The notes under the pieces were generated by a model. The model was not told the origin of the DNA and did no database searches. It saw only the letters and a program-made list of their open reading frames with translations. Shown here one piece after another: positions 37,231 through 50,400 of a stretch of DNA of 64,000 nt. A program made the position numbers and the translations under genes. This DNA is from Branchiostoma floridae (lineage: Eukaryota > Chordata > Leptocardii > Amphioxiformes > Branchiostomatidae). The stretch covers positions 495,827 through 559,826 of the forward strand of contig NC_049990.1 of NCBI RefSeq assembly GCF_000003815.2, read 5' to 3'. The number at the start of each line of letters is the position of its first letter. Within the stretch, counting starts at the first letter, position 1.

Positions 37231-38387
37231 CTGAGGAGGAAGAGGCAAACGTAAAAGCAGGAAGAGACAAGCGATGTTCAGTGTAGCACTGATGTAATCT
37301 CCAACCAGATCCACAGTGCGTAATGTATACTAGTAGCATCAAACCTGTTTGACTCCCTTGGCCGGCTACACTCCTTGGCTAGCTTTGATACTATCTTATG
37401 GCACCGTAGGATCTGCTTGGATAGCATTGATGCTCAATTTGTTTGTTCTTCTTTAGTCACATAAGTGTAGCATTGTTGCCAACTGCAATGGTAATTTCAT
37501 GGTAATTTTGGCTATTCTAGTCCCCTCCCCCCCCCCCCCCAAAAAAAAACTGACAACCCAGCCAAGGCTTGAACCATCAGTGGGGCCAGTGCAGCGTTGA
37601 TGCTGCTTTAGTGTGGCATTGGTGCTGCTTTAGTGTGGCATTGGTGCTGCTTTAGTGTGGCATTGGTGCTGCTTTAGTGTGGCATTGATGCTGCTTTAGT
37701 GTGGCATTGATGCTGCTTTAGTGTGGCATTGATGCTGCTTTAGTGTGGCATTGGTGCTGCTTTAGTGTGGCATTGGTGCTGCTTTAGTGTGGCATTGATG
37801 CTGCTTTAGTGTGGCATTGATGCTGCTTTAGTGTGGCATTGATGCTGCTTTAGTGTGGCATTGGTGCTGCTTTAGTGTGGCATTGGTGCTGCTTTAGTGT
37901 GGCATTGGTGCTGCTTTAGTGTGGCATTGATGCTGCTTTAGTGTGGCATTGGTGCTGCTTTAGTGTGGCATTGATGCTGCTTTAGTGTGGCATTGATGCT
38001 GCTTTAGTGTGGCATTGGTGCTGCTTTAGTGTGGCATTGGTGCTGCTTTAGTGTGGCATTGATGCTGCTTTAGTGTGGCATTGGTGCTGCTTTAGTGTGG
38101 CATTGGTGCTGCTTTAGTGTGGCATTGGTGCCAGTTGCCATGGTCAATTCAAAGTAATCATGGCTGCCCATTGGCAAGTTTCTCTCCTAAACTGTCAACC
38201 CTGAGGAGGAAGAGACAAATTTGTGTACTTGTAAGACATCTTATAATTACCTCGTAAGCCTGTGTACTTGTAAGACATCTCGCCAGCGGAAGACAGCAGG
38301 CTGGGAGGGTCTCGGTGAGGGGGGGTCCTGCGTGTGTCAGGGTCGGCTTCAGGTAACTGGACAGAGTTAAGGACAACATGTGCAGGT

Positions 38388-38418
<31 letters not shown>

Positions 38419-41400
38419 GCTAAACACAGGAGTTCCTATCGCACTTGGCCCAAAAACTTGAAATTTCATCAATCATACCCCAGTTATTACGGGATCAACA
38501 GTTACTGTTCAGTACAAAAGGTCAGTGCAAGCTAGAAAAAAAAATGAAAGTGATCTCGATCCAGTTTGTTGGGTCTTGGGCTACACACAGGAATTCCTAC
38601 TACATGCACATCTACACTTGTTCTGAAAACCTGAAATTTCATCAATCATATCTCAGTTATTACTGGATCAACAGTTACTGTTTAGTACAAATAGGTCAGT
38701 GGAAGAGTTGTTTGACAACAGATCATTTTCTGTTTTTCATGATGATCATTTCTTATGTCCATTATGACTGTCCAAGATTCTCTCCCTAAACTGAGCCAAT
38801 GTAAGGCTTAAACCAATAAGGGGGGACAATGCTGTCGTGGCATTGGCAAAATGAGGGTCCTGTGTTCGAGGAGGTGCTTCGAGCATGTTACAACAGCCTC
38901 ATTACTCAGAAGGTACCTACCGGTACTGTAATAATGCAACAAGATAAACAACAAGGTGAATAATATTGACCTTATACAATGTCCTTAGGGCAGTGTCGCA
39001 TTGATGCTACAAGTTTAGTGCAGCATTGGTGCCGACTGCCACGGTAATTTCACGGTAATTTCTGTCATGGAAAGGATACTTGTGGTCGAAGTTGTACCAG
39101 ACTCTGAAGAGCCAAGCCGACTCGTACCGCATCCCTCTTCTTCTGGAGTCCACCTGCGCATCACCCTGTGCACCATGGGAAACAGGCAGGTCAGAGGGGA
39201 ATGTGGTAAATAGGACCATGGGAACACAGATTTGTAGTCAGGGTCATGGTAAGGACAAACCATCAAAAATGTTTCTTAAATTTTTTTCTCCATTTTTAAG
39301 TGAAAGAAAACACCAAAAAATGGTTACAATTCAGGTCTACAATATATACAAATAGCATGTAGTATAAGTTTGCAGCTCTTTATCAAAAATCCTTCTGTGT
39401 AGATGAAATTGTCTCAATTCAAACTACTCTATTGCCCAGTGTTGAATTTATCAAATCATATACATTTGTACACATAACACAGTGGACTACCGGTACTTAT
39501 ACATACATAGACATAAGATTCATGTACTAAACAACATTTCCATAACAATATACTGTTCATATCTTACGTGCATCAAATGGCTAGTTCTATCTACTGGGAG
39601 GTACTATTAATATTGTATCTACTGTTGATATAGAAAAGGGGAGGGCCATTAGCTTGTATGAGTTTTTTTGGAAAATGCGGGGGGGGGGGGGCGTTTCCTT
39701 TTTAATAGTTTACCTTCATCAGCTGCCAGTCATGTCAGCACCAAACCTCTCATCATTTGGGAACAACCAAAACATGCAGTACCACAGCTCCCCCTGTCAG
39801 ATGCAGACTGCATTGCAGCCAACTTCTGGCGCAATGCAATACCACCACACCCCCTATCTAATGCAATGTCAGCTGCAATATGCACATATTTGTCACTGGG
39901 CAGAAAAAGTGCAAAAAAAGCTGCCTCAATCAGTTTTATAAAACATTGCACAGCCTAATTTTAGATTTTGGTTGAGGCAACGAGCTGAGCAACAGATTTT
40001 TTTCTTCAATTTCAGAGTGAAATATGAACCTGAAATCGGGCCCTGTGATTGGTCAATTTTCCCTTCCATGCTGTCAATCATGATATCATGCCTTGTGATT
40101 GGCCACTTTTCTCTTGCCCTGCTGTCAATCACATCATCTTGCAATGTGATTGGTCACTTTTCCCTTTCAAACTACCGTTCCACACCCCGGGGTCAGGGGT
40201 TGCCCCTCTGCTGCAGTTCCCAGCAGAGTCACCAGGTGGAGCTGCTGCGAGGTCTGCATGAAAACCGCCTCTTGGCCAGACACAAACAACAGGCCAAGGA
40301 AGCAGCTCAAACAAACCCTCCAAAAAGGCAGCAAAAATACATCACAAAAATGTAAAATTTCTTCATTTTCTTAAACTGGTTTCATCATTACCATCCAGCA
40401 ATTAGTTCCAACTAAACTTCTATAAAAAATATACTAGTATGTTGTCTGTTAAACATTTGAATACAAAATCCGTTAGATTACAAAATGTCATACGTCAGTT
40501 GCAAAATCATGCAGAAAAACTAACTAACTAGGTAAATAAATTTCACAAACTTCAACAGATTTCAGCAAAAGTTTCAGAAAATTCTACGTTAGCAAAGGAA
40601 AAAAAACAACTAAAAACAGCCAAAAAAAATGACAAAAGATTGACCAGGAAAGTTAAAGAGCAGTTATGTTAGTTCAGGAATCTAAAATTTGTGCATGCAA
40701 AAAAAAAAGCTGTGCAGAGTTTTGTCAGCTCCAGACGTTTGTAAAACATCAAGATATCTTCAAAACATCCTCAAGATGTCTTAAAAATGTCATTAGATGT
40801 CTTCAAATAACATTTTCAAGACGTCTTCAAAATGCCAAGATTTCTTCAAAACATCTTCAAGATGTCTTCAAATAATGCATCTTAAAGATATTTCAAGATG
40901 TCTTCAAAAGTTCAAGATGTCTTCAAAAGTCTTTGATATTTCTTCAAGATGCAGTTAAGACGTCTTGCAGGAGCGGAGGGTTTGAGAAGTTCCGCTTACC
41001 TCGTCCTCAAGATACGCACAAAGGTATCTGTACTCCGGGCCGTCCCTGGGGGGGTCCCCGTCGCCCAGGGGGGGTGGAAGGAGCTTCGGACAAGGAAAAG
41101 GTGAACATAAATACAGGGTCTGAACAGGGGGGTCTGTAGCCTCGCGTGTGGGGGGTGCCTCATGGGGGGGGTGCTAGTGTGAAGGGGGGGACTGGTGGGG
41201 GCACTGAGACATGGTGCACAGACACTGATTTCTTTGTAAACTATTAAAGTAAAGTATTAATCCTAACATGAAAGTTCCCATGTGAGGAAAGAACAAGACG
41301 AGGGGCGCTACAGGCTTTCTGTCATGTTTGACCCGTGTGCCTGAGGTTATGTGCTGGTGTGCTATTCTAGCTGAAGAAGACGGAAGAAACTGAAGTTTGG

Positions 41401-44400
41401 GTCCATTTTGCTGCAGCGTTGCACCTACAGCACAGTACTTGTCCTGTGTTACGAAGGTTCCCTTTAGATAACCTGATCTTTTAAAGGCAGCTGGTCTATG
41501 ACTGAAGTGTACTGAAGCTGTGGAATACTGCAGTTGGTTTTATGTTTGCTATTCCTGTGGTGAGCGCACACACTAATCACAACACCAAGACAGCGTTACT
41601 ACTTACCATTTCTAAAGGAAGCAAGTGTTTATGTACACATCGGTCTATACCAAATGCTTCTGCATGCAGAAAAAGTGACACTTGGAACCAAAAAGTGTCA
41701 AAAGTGTACTATCAACCCTTGAACACAGCCTCTACCTTTGGCAGTGAAAACCCTACAAAAGATCCCCTCTGTTGAGATGGAACAGAAAAACAGGAGGTTG
41801 TGAGCCAAGTGAGAAAGACCATCTACATTGTAAGAAAGGGCCTTTTAACCTTTAACTTCAAATCACCGTTGACCCACAACTGGAGTCACATGACTGTGAG
41901 GTCACATGACAAATGCAGCGGGTCAGTCTTTCTGAAGAAGACTACAGATAACTGGAGTCACAGTCAAATGTCCAAACTAGTGCTAGATACATCCATTGTA
42001 TGCAGCCTGAAAACTTGTTTGCAGCGAGGAAAAAGGTGTAATGACATGATGTTGAGGCAAAAGTTGTGAAGAATCGAACGCTCGTGTCCGCTAGCCTGAC
42101 CACTCGGCCATAAGATGCCATGTAACACCTGTACCCTGTCCTGACCAGTTCAGGCCAGTCCTGACCACCCTGAGGGAAAAGTGCACCTTACATCGTTTCT
42201 AACCGTTTTCACCATGGGTCAGTGCCACCACCAGTGCAACAATCACATATACCAAGGGACAGTGGAGTACCCCCTAAACCCAGGGGGTGTTTGACAGAGG
42301 GGGAGGGGGTGTCTGAGTTAGAAAAGCAGAAGAAGTCTTGCCTGAGGTGTGGACACTACCACCGTGCTATCCTTACGGCTCCCACCAGCGCCCGAGTGCA
42401 TGCTGCCATCCAGAGAGTGCTTCACATGGGACACACACAGTCATGAGCAGGTCATAGGTTAGTAACAGGTCATAGGTTAGTAACAGTTCACAGGTTAGTA
42501 ACAGATCACAGGTTAGTAACAGGTCACAGGTCAAGGTCAGGTCACAGGTTAGTAACAGGTCAAAAGTCCAAGTCAGGTCACAGGTTAGTAACAGGTCACA
42601 GGTCACAGGTCATATGTCACAGTCAGGTCACCGGCAAGTAACAGGTCAAGGTCAGGTCACAGGTCAAGGTCAGGTCACAGTTAGTAAAAGTAACAGGTTA
42701 GTAATATCTAGTGACTGGGTAGGTAACATCTAGTTCACTAGTTTGTAAAGGTCAATGACAAACAGGTATCCTCACTGGCTGGGACTTGTATCAAGCTTTT
42801 TGCAAAATATTTTTGACATTTATGAAAAGTGGAATAACAATTATATTACTCAGTGAGTGAATTTGAAAGTCAGTTTTCAGACATGTTCAAAGCCTTGCAT
42901 TATACCTTGTTACTGGATAACCACTGTCATTTGGAAAGAGGGACCAGAAGAGTATGTTGTATATTTCAACATCTTTTATCATTCTAATTCACAAAATAAC
43001 AGTTTTAAATTTCAAGTTTAGAGTACCACGGTAAATCGTTAGTTTACAGCTACAAAAAATTTACAAACTTTCATGAGCAAAAAGTTGAGGTGAAACCTTT
43101 CTTTTGTGTTTATCTCAAAAGAATAACTTTAACCTTGCCAACCTTTCCCAGTGGGTGAGGATGCCTGTCATGTTGACATCACCGTAAGGTTGTTAGTCGA
43201 CTCTCAAACAAACCAAAAGAGATCACATATAAAGGTGCAGAAATGATATGTGTGCAGTCAAAAGGATATGATCATGCGATGATTGGGACTATGATAAGGA
43301 CTATAGCGACGCTATGTGATACTTCTCAGGGCTCGAAATACTAGGGGCACAATCATGCACTTTCGTACAGTCACAATTGGAGCTGTACCTCAAACTTTAA
43401 GTTGTGGGTGCACAGAGATATTTGTGTGGGGTTGACAATGTAGGTTAAGGCAATCTTGTACAATCTTCTAAAACACAATACTGTGTAATACTATCCATAT
43501 CACCCAAGGTACCAGCCCGACCTAAGGTAGGATCGCCAGATGGTCAAAGGGTGATCAGACCCGGCAAAGGGCCTGGATTTTTGTGGTAACAGTTGCTTTA
43601 AGTTGGCTTTTCAACTTTAAACTCAAACTCTGAAAAGAGACAGTTAGCTTTGTGATCAGGTTTTGCTGGAATTCTATTCTATTCTATATAATGTGCAGTT
43701 TCAATCTGCTCTGTGCAACTAGAGTCTTGCGTTAGGTGAAACTGTGCACACAATTCCAAAGGTGCATTTCGAGCCCTGATTTCTAATGGATACTGAAATG
43801 TGATCAACCAGAATTATGGACTGTTATTGGTGGAAACATAAAGAGAAGTGGAAAAAGTGGAAGATACCAGGTGTGGGGAAAATCAAAATGAAATGTAACA
43901 TTTTACAAAAATCTACGAAAATTTATCATACTTGCACAAATACATATAACAGATATACAGTGATATTTATATTGTAATTCAATGTAACTACAAACTAGTC
44001 TAGATACTATCACTTATTACATTCAACATCATTCCATGCTTTTTTCCATGCATTAAAACTGATAGTTCCGGCTTGCTCTCTATCAAACCTTACAAGAATG
44101 TCTACTCTATGTCAACATTATCATCTTCAACACTACATGTATCTAAACGAGCTGGAATATGGAAGACTGTTTTGGAAGACTTTTGATTGGAAAACGTGGA
44201 ACTTTTAAGGAACAGCAGTTCCAATTTCTCATTCAAGAAAAATTTCAAGTAAAAAAAAAAAGAAATTGTTCTAATAAAGTCAACATTATCGTAAATTAGC
44301 AAGGAAGTTGGAGGACGTCTTTGGAAGACTTTTGATTGGAAGACATGGCACGTTTAGGTCAACTGCAGTTCCAATTTCTCAAGTAAGAGAATTTTCAAGT

Positions 44401-47400
44401 ATGAATAAGAAAAGATACTGAAAAGTAATTCTGAAATTCTACTAATAAAGTCAACTTAATTATACATTAACAAGGAAATTGGAAGAGTGTTCCAAAAGAC
44501 TTAATATTGGAAGACATGGAACATTTAGATAACATCAGTTCTAATTTGTCCTTCAAGAAAATTTTGAAGTAAAGAAAAAAGATACTGAAGAATTGTTTTG
44601 CTGCAAATCTACCAATAAAGTCTATGCTATCATAAAGTAAGAAAATTGGAAGACTGTTCCAGAAGACTTTTGATTGGAAGACATGGAACTTTCAGGTATA
44701 AAGCAGTTACAATTTCTCCTCCAGGATAATTCTTAAGTGAAGAAAAAAGAAGAGTAGTTTTGCCGATGATGTTTTATCAGGTGAGGACTGGATCTTACCG
44801 TGTCGACGGCCTCAAAGGGCTGGGTCATTTCCTGGTCTTCGTCTACCCCCACCCTGCGGAAAAATGGGGACATGTTAGCTTCTAATAAACAAACAAACAA
44901 ACAAACAAACAAACAAACACAAGGGCTGGGTCAGCTCCTGGTCCTCGTCTACCCCCACCCTGCGGACACATGGGGACAAGTCAGCTTCTCATGAACAAAC
45001 AAACAAACAAACAAACAAACAAACAAACAAACACAAGGGCTGGGTCAGCTCCTGGTCTTCATCTACCCCCACCCCAAGAATGCAAGCAAAGTACTTGTAA
45101 AGTACAAGAACAATCAAACTTTCATTTCCGTTGTGTAAGTCATACAAACAAAGCAACTCTACTGTCAGAGGTAACTAGACAAGCCAACGTTGCCATGGGA
45201 ACGCACCTGATTTTGAGCCAGGTCAGCATCTGGAGGGTCAGGCTGCCACAGAACAGCACCGTAACCATGACGATCATCAGTGTGGTCGTGAACATCAGCT
45301 GTCTCGCCTCCGACGACGTGCTGCGGATCGCCAGCGCGAACGCCACCGCACCCCGTAACCCTGGAAACAACAGAAGTTACCATGGCGACGGTTAGAAGGG
45401 GGTAATTTGACACTGAAACTGCTGTCCCTTGTGCTGAATGACATTCAAACTGACACTGCTGTCCCTGTCTCTGGTGCTGAATGACATTCACACTGACACT
45501 GCTGTCCCTGGTGCTGAATGACATTCACACTGACACTGCTGTCCCTGGTGCTGAATGACATTCACACTGACACTGCTGTCCCTGGTGCTGAATGACATTT
45601 CCACTGACACTGCTGTCTCTGGTGCTGAATGACATTCACACTGACACTGCTGTCTCTGGTGCTGAATGACATTCACACTGACACTGCTGTCTCTGGTGCT
45701 GAATGACATTCACACTGACACTGCTGTCCCTGGTGCTGAATGACATTCACACTGAAACGTGCAACATTTACACTAACCTGAAAACATCATCATATTCTGG
45801 AAGTTGAAGTTGATTTTCTGATGTCGCCCCAGGTTTAGCAGCAGGGTCAAAGGGTAAATGTTACACATCCTGCCCAGTCCGATGGCAAGCTGGGGCAAAG
45901 GTCAAGGAACATGCCAATTGTCTTGTGGGGGGAGACAAGATATAAATTCCTCTACTTTGTTACTATGAAGTTTGAACTCATTTGACAGAATTTTGTTACT
46001 TATATACATGCAAACACCAAACTTATGTACTTAGAATACTGACTTTACAAAGAATATTGTTTTTGATTACTATTCTGTCCATGTCAAATCCTCAATTCTA
46101 TTTGTACTGTCTTTGTCTTTGTCAGCAGGGCTAGCCATTCATAATATTATTGATAGTCTAGTTAGGCTAGGTCTGAACAGTCACATTGGTGAATTGTTAA
46201 ATGAATGAATGAACGAATGAATGAATTAAAAAATTTCAGGCTGTCCTAAAGCTTTCAACTTACTGTATTAAAAGCGATAACAAATTCAGTCATCAACCAA
46301 ACTATCAATCAATCGATCAATTAATCAACCTATTGATTGGTTGCATTAGCTGGTGTGTTACGCCAATGGGTAGTTATATTGGCTATATGGATACAGATAC
46401 AGAATCAATGGATCAATTAATCGACCACTGTAAGGATACGAAAGCGGCTGAGATGAACCCGCCCTTCCACTGGTGGTGCTGGAAGGTGAAGACGGACACG
46501 CCCATGTAGGAGAAGATGAAGTTCTCAGCCAGGAAGTTAAGGAGCTCGAACAGCTGCTTGGTGCGCGCCTTGGACTCCTCCGACAGGTTGTTGTAGGTGT
46601 AGTGGGCCTGGGTGATGCCGCAGAACAGAACAGCCACAATTCCTGCAGAGAGGTAAATAAGGGGTGATGCCGCAGAATAGAACAGCCACAATCTCTGCAG
46701 AGATACCGCAGAATGAAAAAGCCACTATTTGTCCAGAAGGAAGTGTTCTCCCCAAGAGCGCCCTGCTGTAGCACCCCCTGTAATATCTGCTATAGCACCC
46801 CCTACTCACCAGTCATGCCCAAAGCTTCTGCCATTTGGAAGGTGCTATAATATAAAACATTAGGTAGAACATACACATCTCAAGAAGAGAGTATTCTCCT
46901 CAAGACCCCCCTGCAGCCCCCCCTGTAGTACCCCCCCCCTACTCACCCGTCATGCCCAGTGCTTCTGCCATGAGGAAGGTGCTGTAAGACATCAGGAAGA
47001 ACATACACGTCTCCAGAAGGGGGTGTTCATCCCAAGACCCCCCTGTACACCCCCCCCTGTAGTACCCCCCCTACTCACCAGTCATGCCCAGTGCCTCTGC
47101 CATGAGGAAGGTGCTGTAAGACATCAGGAAGAACATACACGTCTCCAGAAGGGGGTGTTCATCCCAAGACCCCCCTGCAGCCCCTCCCCCTGTAGTACCC
47201 CCCCTGCAGTACCCCCCTACTCACCTGTCATGCCCAGTGCCTCTGCCATGAGGAAGGTGCTGTAAGACATCAGGAAGAACATACACGTCTCCAGAAGGGG
47301 GTGTTCATCCCAAGACCCCCCTGCAGCCCCTCCCCCTGTAGTACCCCCCCTGCAGTACCCCCCTACTCACCTGTCATGCCCAGTGCTTCTGCCATGAGGA

Positions 47401-50400
47401 AGGTGCTGTAAGACATCAGGAAGAACGTGCACGTCTCCAGTAAGGGGTGTTCATCCCAAGACCCCCCTGCAGACCCCCCGCCCCTTGTAGTACCCCCCTA
47501 CTCACCAGTCATGCCCAGTGCCTCTGCCATGAGGAAGGTACTGTAAGACATCAGGAAGAACATACACGTCTCCAGAAGGGGGTGTTCTCTGATCTTGGTG
47601 AATTTGGTAAGGTGAGGGAGGGAGTTAAGGAGAATGGACTGAAGTGAACAGAGACTCTAATTCAACAATATAACCTCTGCTAACAAAGCCACATTCTTAT
47701 AAGAACATACCTAGATGAAACAAAGGAACAAATAGAATTGTACCGCTACAAAACAAGTTTTTTTTTTGTAACTACTTCCCAATTTTTACATTTATCTCTG
47801 CAATAATGTGTATGTGGCTTTGAATGGCACAATTTATAGGTTTGTGAGCAAAACATGTATAATTTTGTTCTTGGGGCTTAATTTTTTTTTTAAGTCAAAA
47901 AAGGCAATTCCGAGAAGCAACAAATAAAATTGGTGTTGCCTAACAACTGATAAACAAACAAACAAACAAACAAGCGGCTGTGAGTAAGGATATGACAGCG
48001 GTGAAGCAGCCCATGACGGCTCCTATCCCGAAGGATCCTGCGAAGATGCCCAGGAAGTTCCCGAAGGCCGTCAGGAAGGCGATGCCGTCGAACGCCTTGG
48101 TCGTCTTCCCGTAGCCTTCCACCGTTCTGTGTTAAACAAAGGGGAAAATAAACAAACAATTAACGCATGGTCATCTTACCGTAGCCTTCCACCGTTCTGT
48201 GTTACACAGGAGGAAAAAGAAACAAACGATTAACCAAGGATTGATGTATTCAAACCAGGGCTCTAGCCAGCGTCCGTTTTTCCGTCAATTGACGGAAATT
48301 TGCTGCATGTGACGGAAAATTTTTAAAACCAATCCGTCAACCTTGATGGACAAAAATCTTTGGTGGAAGCTGCAGGGGGCTTGGGGATGCCGTAAAAGCC
48401 ACACACTGTTTGTTTTACTATTGTTATGATTGTTGACAATGTGTGTCGGCGCCCTTTCGCATATGATAATCTCATTAAAAACCCGTTTTTCAAGGTCTCA
48501 GTTCAGTCTCTCTAACTCATGGAACAGTGTTTTCGCGACAATGGGAATTGGCTGACGGAAAAAAATTTTGAGCTGGCTAGAGCCCTGATTCAAACAGTCG
48601 TACTTTTCTTAAAACCAAGTACAGTACTTAGGAGCATGTTTACTAGATAGCTTCAAACAACATTTGCAGATAGATGTGCAAAGGTTTGGTGTGATAAGTC
48701 GTTCAGTGTAATATAACCAGCTGCTGCCACGCCACTTGCCTCCAAAGCTGGTGTTTTATGCCAAAGGGGAGTTATACTGGCTACACAAAGACACAAAATG
48801 AAACTGTGCATTTTTCACTGGTCATAAGGAGAAGGACAGTCACAATTACTGTGACTTATTCTTCCACCAGTCTTTAGAGGAGATTGAAATATGTAGAAAA
48901 GAAAGATAAATGTTCCATCCAATGCTTATATGACTTTTGTAATATAATATAAAAATCAATTAAATGATATCATTATATATGACAAGATAATTGATATGTT
49001 TTAAGCTATGTATAAGAGGCACAATTTAGGCCTGACTGCAATGTACGTATCTTTTATCAAACGGCTTACCGGTCGCAAAGACACTCTACCCACTCCTGAA
49101 ACTTTGCTGTACATCTAGATAGATAAAATGAGCATGAAGTGGTTGGACTTACGAGGACAGAATGATGGCCACGGCGTCGTTCATGACGCTCTCTCCGAAC
49201 ACAAGCGCGTACAGGTCCACATCCACGTGCATGTCGTGAAAGATGGCCAGCACCGTCACTGCAACACAGACAAGGGAACTCATTAACGAGGGGAACTCAT
49301 TAACGAGGGGGAACTCATTAACGAGGGGAACTCATTAACGGGGGGAACTCATTAACAAGGGGAACTCATTAGAACACGAGCGCGTATAGGTCCACATCTA
49401 CATGCATGTCGTGAAAGATGGCCAGCATCGTCACTGCAACACAGACAAGGGGACTCATTAACGAGGGAACTCATTAACGAGGGGGAACTCATTAACGAGG
49501 GGAACTCATTAACGGGGGGAACTCATTAACAAGGGGAACTCATTAGAACACGAGCGCGTATAGGTCCACATCTACGTGCATGTCGTGGAAGATGGCCAGC
49601 ATCGTCACTGCAACACAGACAAGGGGAACTCATTAACGAGGGGAACTCATTAACGAGGGGAACTCATTAATCAGGGGAACTCATTAATGAGGAGACTCAT
49701 TAGAACACGAGCGCGTACAGGTCCACGTCTACGTGCATGTCGTGGAAGATGGCCAGCATCGTCACTGCAACACAGACAAGGGGATTTAATAACAGAAAGT
49801 ACAGTAAGCACATCATTACTGGACAGCTATCAACAACATTCACAGTCAGAAGTGAAAAGGTTGGGCGTGACGGGTCCTTTAGGGTAATATAACCAGCAGA
49901 CATTGACTGACCAATCACAGACATCATGTGACACTGACTGACCAATCACAGACATCATATGACATTGACTGGCCAATCACAGACATCATGTGACATTGCC
50001 TGACCAATCACAGACATCATGTGACATTGCCTGACCAATCACAGACATCACGTGACATTGCCTGACCAATCACAGACATCATGTGACATTGACTGACCAA
50101 TCACAGACATCATGTGACATTGACTGACCAATCACAGGCATCGTGTGACATTGCCTGACCAATCACAGACATCATGTGACATTGCCTGACCAATCACAGA
50201 CATCATGTGACATTGCCTGACTAATCACAGACATCATGTGACATTGCCTGACCAATCACAGACATCATGTGACATTGACTGACCAATCACAGACATCATG
50301 TGACACTGACTGACCAATCACAGACATCATATGACATTGACTGACCAATCACAGACATCATGTGGCATTGACTGACCAATCACAGAGATCGTGTGACCTG

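Noticed and set aside
37597-38135. CRISPR-like regular array
   Set aside because: No spacers; a pure tandem minisatellite in an animal intron.
39654-40374. Overlapping frames such as [20 protein letters not shown]
   Set aside because: No family recognised and no phase-compatible placement in the exchanger; minus-strand candidate exon at 40190-40260 is not needed for a complete frame.
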